This document shows, one piece after another, positions 12,627-15,424 of a stretch of 15,424 bases of DNA (position 1 is the stretch's first letter; every line of letters begins with the position of its first letter). Below the pieces are notes generated by a model, which saw only the letters and a program-made list of their open reading frames with translations, was not told the origin of the DNA and ran no database searches. A program made the translations under genes and the position numbers. Origin of the DNA: a bacterium (lineage in GTDB: Bacteria; JAMORN01); NCBI GenBank assembly GCA_027063545.1, contig JAMORN010000329.1:1-15424 (forward strand), given 5' to 3'.

Positions 12627-14456
12627 ATGGATAAACCAAAGGCAAATTTATTTTCTTCAATAAAGAGTTTAAAGTATTTATTTAAAAAACCAGTTACTAT
12701 AGAGATCCCTAAAGTATATAGAGAAGCAGCAGATAGATATAGGGGGTTTCATACAAATGATTGGGATAAATGTATTGGATGTGGAACATGTTCAGAGATT
12801 TGCCCAACAAATGCTATTAGAATGGAAAAGGTTCCTGGATATGAAGCAGGTAATGGTCAAACAGATGAAAGACCAGTAATAGATTATGGTAGATGTTGTT
12901 GGTGTGGTTTTTGTGTTGATATTTGTACTACAGGGTCTTTAAAGATGTCTAAGGATTACATATTTATTTCTCCTGATGCAAATGATTTTATTTATATACC
13001 AGATGAGGAAGGAATAAATAAAAATTATCCAGAAGAAGGTTATAGAAGAAATGATGAAACAGATTTACTTGAACTTGAAAGGGTTATAATGGGTCATCTT
13101 TCTGCTGAGGAGAGAGGAGATTCTTTTATAGAATATGTTAGAGGATATAGTAAAGAAGAGGCAATAAGAGAGGCTTCTAGATGTGTAGAATGTGGAATTT
13201 GTACATATACTTGTCCTGCCCATATGAATATACCAGAATATATTAGAACAATTTGGGAGGATGATTTAGAAAAAGGAGTTGAATATCTATATAAAACAAA
13301 TCCATTGCCAGGAGTATGTGGTAGAGTTTGTACCCATAAATGTGAGAGTGTATGTTCATTAGGACATAGGGGAGAACCTATAGCAATTAGATGGCTTAAG
13401 AGATATATAGTTGATAATACTCCAGATGACGAGTATGAAAAGGTTGTTTTAGCAGAGGTATCAAAACCAGGAAAAGGTAAAGTAGCAATTATTGGAGCAG
13501 GGCCTGCAGGCCTTTCTGCAGCGTATTATTTAAGAACATTAGGGTACGAAGTTGATGTATTTGAGCAAATGCCACTTGCAGGTGGTGTAATGAGATATGG
13601 TATTCCAAGGTATAGACTTCCAGATGAAGCTTTAGATAGGGATATTAGTTTTATAGAAAAAATAGGTGTAAGAATTCATACAAATTATAAGGTTGATAAA
13701 GAAAAATTTAAGGAATTAAAAGAAAAATACGATGCAGTATTTCTTTCTACAGGATTTTTTACAGGAAGAAAGTTGCCTCCACATATACTTCCAGGTAGTG
13801 ATCATACAGATGTAATTGCTGCTATGGATTTTCTACCAAAGGTAAGGGATTTTGTAAGAGGAATGGGCGAGATGCCAGAGGTAGGAGAAAAGGTGGTAAT
13901 AATTGGTGGTGGTAATGTTGGTTTTGATGTTGGTAGAAGTGTGGTAAGACTTCAAAGAATGAAATATGGGAAAGTTGATGTAACAATTACGGCTCTTGAG
14001 AGTGAAGATATTTTACCAGCAGATAGAGAAGAACTTGAAGAAGGAAGAGAAGAAGGATTAAAGGTTGTGTTCTCCAGAGGTCCAAAGGAAATAGTAATAG
14101 AAGATGGAAAGATAAAAGGATTATTAACAGTTAAGTGTTTGAGAGTTTTTGATGATGAAGGAAAATTTAATCCTCAATTTGATGAAGAAGATAAATTATT
14201 CTTAGAGGCTGACCAAATATTTATGGCAGTTGGTCAAGCACCGGATTATAATTATATCCCTGATGATATAATGGAGAAATTAGAAATTGTTAGAGGAAAG
14301 ATTAAAGCAGACGAATATGGAAGAACAAATTTTGAATGGTTGTTTGTAGGTGGTGATATTAAAGAGGGTCCTGATATTATTCATGGTATTGCAAATGGTC
14401 ATAATGCTGCCAAGGCAATAGATGAGTATTTAAGAAAGAAATATGGAATAGAATAA
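12627..14456 (+). CDS. mbxN: Mbx/Mbs subunit N fused to an NfnB/GltD-like FAD-NAD(P) oxidoreductase
   Basis: A 609-residue fusion. Residues 1-115 are a MbhN/NuoI-like ferredoxin domain with two [4Fe-4S] motifs: Cys49, 52, 55, 59 and Cys90, 93, 96, 100. Residues about 145-605 form a complete NfnB/GltD-type flavoprotein. It has a helical Fe-S domain (Cys186, 189, 192, 196 and Cys231, 235, 239, 243), an FAD fold with GAGPAG at 290-295 and Glu313, a dinucleotide fold with GGGNVG at 427-432, and a final GGDIKEGPDIIHGIANGHNAA flavin-binding stretch near 575-595. In NADPH enzymes of this family the second strand ends in an Arg-Arg pair (xxYRR); here it reads TALESED with Glu458, which favours NADH. 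The fused part would feed or accept electrons for the complex. Last gene of the operon. Confidence 0.9.
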   Translation: MDKPKANLFSSIKSLKYLFKKPVTIEIPKVYREAADRYRGFHTNDWDKCIGCGTCSEICPTNAIRMEKVPGYEAGNGQTDERPVIDYGRCCWCGFCVDICTTGSLKMSKDYIFISPDANDFIYIPDEEGINKNYPEEGYRRNDETDLLELERVIMGHLSAEERGDSFIEYVRGYSKEEAIREASRCVECGICTYTCPAHMNIPEYIRTIWEDDLEKGVEYLYKTNPLPGVCGRVCTHKCESVCSLGHRGEPIAIRWLKRYIVDNTPDDEYEKVVLAEVSKPGKGKVAIIGAGPAGLSAAYYLRTLGYEVDVFEQMPLAGGVMRYGIPRYRLPDEALDRDISFIEKIGVRIHTNYKVDKEKFKELKEKYDAVFLSTGFFTGRKLPPHILPGSDHTDVIAAMDFLPKVRDFVRGMGEMPEVGEKVVIIGGGNVGFDVGRSVVRLQRMKYGKVDVTITALESEDILPADREELEEGREEGLKVVFSRGPKEIVIEDGKIKGLLTVKCLRVFDDEGKFNPQFDEEDKLFLEADQIFMAVGQAPDYNYIPDDIMEKLEIVRGKIKADEYGRTNFEWLFVGGDIKEGPDIIHGIANGHNAAKAIDEYLRKKYGIE

Positions 14457-14488
14457 AAAAGATAAGCAAATAAATAGAAGATATCTAT

Positions 14489-14527
14489 AAGCCTTCCCCT
14501 CTTAAAAAATAGGGGAAGGCTTTTTTT
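14489..14527 (+). terminator. Strong intrinsic terminator ending the mbx operon
   Basis: A long stem AAGCCTTCCCCT (14489-14500) pairs with AGGGGAAGGCTT (14511-14522), with a 10-base A/T-rich loop and a T-run at 14521-14527. It begins 32 bases after the mbxN stop and lies between convergent genes. On the minus strand the stem is followed by a weak T tract only, so it mainly serves the plus strand. Confidence 0.93.
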
Positions 14528-14540
14528 ATTTTAGCATTTT

Positions 14541-14846
14541 CTATTTTAATATTTCAATTTTTTCTAATTTAGAGAAATCTTCTCCAGAAATTTTAATAAA
14601 ATATACTCCAGAATTTAAATTTTTTGAATTTATAATGATAGAATTGTTTTGTGGGCTAATTATTTTAGAGCTTTGTAGTATTGTTTTCCCATTTATATCA
14701 AATAGTTTTATATTTACATTTTGTAATTTAGATGTAAAAATTTTAATATTAACAGTAGGATTTGATGGATTTGGGAATATACTAACTTTTATATTTTTAT
14801 TTGAATTAGATTTTTTTATATTACTAGAATTGAATATTGAAGCCTC
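14541..14846 (-). pseudogene. Detached C-terminal tail domain (Por-secretion/type A sorting-like), cut off from the GH5 gene by an in-frame TAA
   Basis: Directly downstream of the GH5 stop and in the same frame, 101 sense codons run to a TAG at 14541-14543. After a Ser/Asn/Lys-rich linker they encode a beta-domain with VSIFPNPSNPTVNIKI, VNIKLFDINGKTI, NSGVYFIKI and a final KIEILK. This is the pattern of the C-terminal Por_Secre_tail/type A sorting-like domain (PNP motif, DxxGK, GxYxxx). It contains no Met codon and no GTG or TTG, so it cannot be translated on its own. Either the TAA is a recent nonsense mutation, a sequencing error, or rare read-through joins the parts. The intact coding pattern suggests the break is recent. 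Confidence 0.7.
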
Positions 14847-15424
14847 TTATGAGGTATTTTTAATTCCATATTCAGAGTTTAAAACTAAATTTCCCCAATA
14901 GGTTAAAGTGTTTAGAGTCCAATCATCTGTCATATTAAGCCAAGAATTAGCATCATCATTGCCAGCCCATGACCATGGTATATATCCAATTTTAAATTTA
15001 TAACAAAGTTCCATTACTTTAATAGCATCTACTTTGCAGTTTACATTGTTGTTTCCATTATTATAATTATAACCGAATTCTCCAATTACAAGCGGTATAT
15101 TTAAATCTTTTATAATTCCTAAATATTCATCTAATGTAGAAGAGTCATTCCAAACACTATAGCCATACATATGAATATCAAATACAATATTATGATCAGG
15201 GTCATATTCAATTAATTCCTGTGCCTTTGCAACAACAGGTTTTATTGCTTTGCCCCAATTTGGAGCATCAATCATTAAGAGGCTATGAAATCCAGCGTTT
15301 CTTATTATATCAATGGCCTGTTTGTAATTATCTGCCCATTCTTCTGGTGTGGTTTTCCAGTTTCCTGCTTCATTAGCTATATTTAATATTAAATATTTTT
15401 CATATTTTTTTATAATAGGAAAAA
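14847..15424 (-). CDS. Glycoside hydrolase family 5, beta-mannanase-like (GH5_8-like), C-terminal part; 5' end outside window
   Basis: The frame is open from the window edge and gives 191 residues of a GH5 TIM-barrel enzyme, probably secreted, that hydrolyses beta-1,4-mannan or a related glucan. The acid/base glutamate is in LNIANEAGNW (codon 15369-15371) and the nucleophile in PLVIGEFGYN (codon 15078-15080). The substrate-site motif DIHMYGYSVW lies between them. The end, IPWSWAGN then SWLNMTDDW, TYWGN and GIKNTS, closely recalls the end of bacterial GH5_8 mannanases (LAWSWKGN...DWGN...LQETS). The catalytic domain therefore seems complete at its C-terminus. The stop TAA (14847-14849) falls right after it, and a tail domain follows in the same frame. 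Translation starts outside the window; the Met codon at 15275 is internal. Confidence 0.88.
   Translation of the reverse strand, partial: FPIIKKYEKYLILNIANEAGNWKTTPEEWADNYKQAIDIIRNAGFHSLLMIDAPNWGKAIKPVVAKAQELIEYDPDHNIVFDIHMYGYSVWNDSSTLDEYLGIIKDLNIPLVIGEFGYNYNNGNNNVNCKVDAIKVMELCYKFKIGYIPWSWAGNDDANSWLNMTDDWTLNTLTYWGNLVLNSEYGIKNTS

Noticed and set aside
3755-14456. Annotation as a membrane-bound NiFe hydrogenase, Mrp antiporter or NADH:quinone oxidoreductase
   Set aside because: MbxL lacks half of the NiFe ligands; MbxJ has the hydrogenase-type CxxC pair, not Cys-Cys; and MrpA is split, with a second antiporter gene. Together these fit Mbx/Mbs best.
12945-14456. Glutamate synthase small subunit (GltD)
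   Set aside because: The flavoprotein half resembles GltD, but it is fused to a MbhN-type domain, sits at the end of an Mbx operon, and no large glutamate synthase subunit is present.
14635-14901. 88-codon plus-strand frame near the end of the window
   Set aside because: It is antisense to the GH5 end and its tail domain, which has a clear protein pattern in the minus frame; no ribosome site is present.

Overview
The window is AT-rich (roughly 30% G+C by eye) and encodes an anaerobic, hydrogen- and sulfur-metabolising bacterium. Short intergenic gaps, frequent stop/start overlaps, strong Shine-Dalgarno sites, a radical-SAM HydG, an Mbx/Mbs-type respiratory complex and a GH5 mannanase-like enzyme together suggest the Thermotogota, perhaps a low-GC genus such as Marinitoga. 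This placement is inference from gene content; there is no rRNA or other phylogenetic marker in the window.

Layout. (1) 2-1797: the 3' end of dnaK followed by dnaJ, a chaperone operon closed by a clear intrinsic terminator (1830-1854). (2) 1798-1983: a regulatory interval with a perfect 8-bp inverted repeat just upstream of a near-consensus promoter. (3) 1984-3658: hydG, the tyrosine lyase that makes CO and cyanide for the [FeFe]-hydrogenase H-cluster, overlapping a small unrecognised ORF. (4) 3659-3754: a second candidate promoter. (5) 3755-14456: thirteen tightly packed genes whose order matches the archaeal Mbx/Mbs complex: Mrp antiporter-like subunits A, B, C, D, an E/F fusion, G, H and H', then the membrane anchor M and the hydrogenase/complex I-like peripheral subunits J, K, L and N. 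(6) 14489-14527: a strong terminator. (7) 14541-15424, minus strand: the C-terminal part of a GH5 glycoside hydrolase, then an in-frame TAA, then a same-frame remnant encoding a type A sorting-like tail domain.

How the genes work together. The large operon should make a membrane complex in which electrons pass through Fe-S clusters of subunits N and J to the catalytic subunit L, while the Mrp-like module moves H+ and/or Na+. MbxL keeps only two of the four cysteines that bind NiFe in hydrogenases (Cys67 and Cys363; the other positions are Glu70 and Met360). It should therefore not be a hydrogenase, and it fits the sulfane/polysulfide reductase (Mbs) type. The last gene is the most unusual: a MbhN/NuoI-like 2x[4Fe-4S] domain fused to a whole NfnB/GltD-like flavoprotein with its own Fe-S and dinucleotide sites. 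The usual NADPH-type Arg-Arg stretch is replaced by Leu-Glu. This suggests a sulfur-reducing ion pump wired directly to NAD(H), perhaps together with ferredoxin. HydG upstream cannot mature this complex and presumably serves an [FeFe] hydrogenase encoded elsewhere, so the locus places two electron-disposal routes (H2 and sulfide) side by side.
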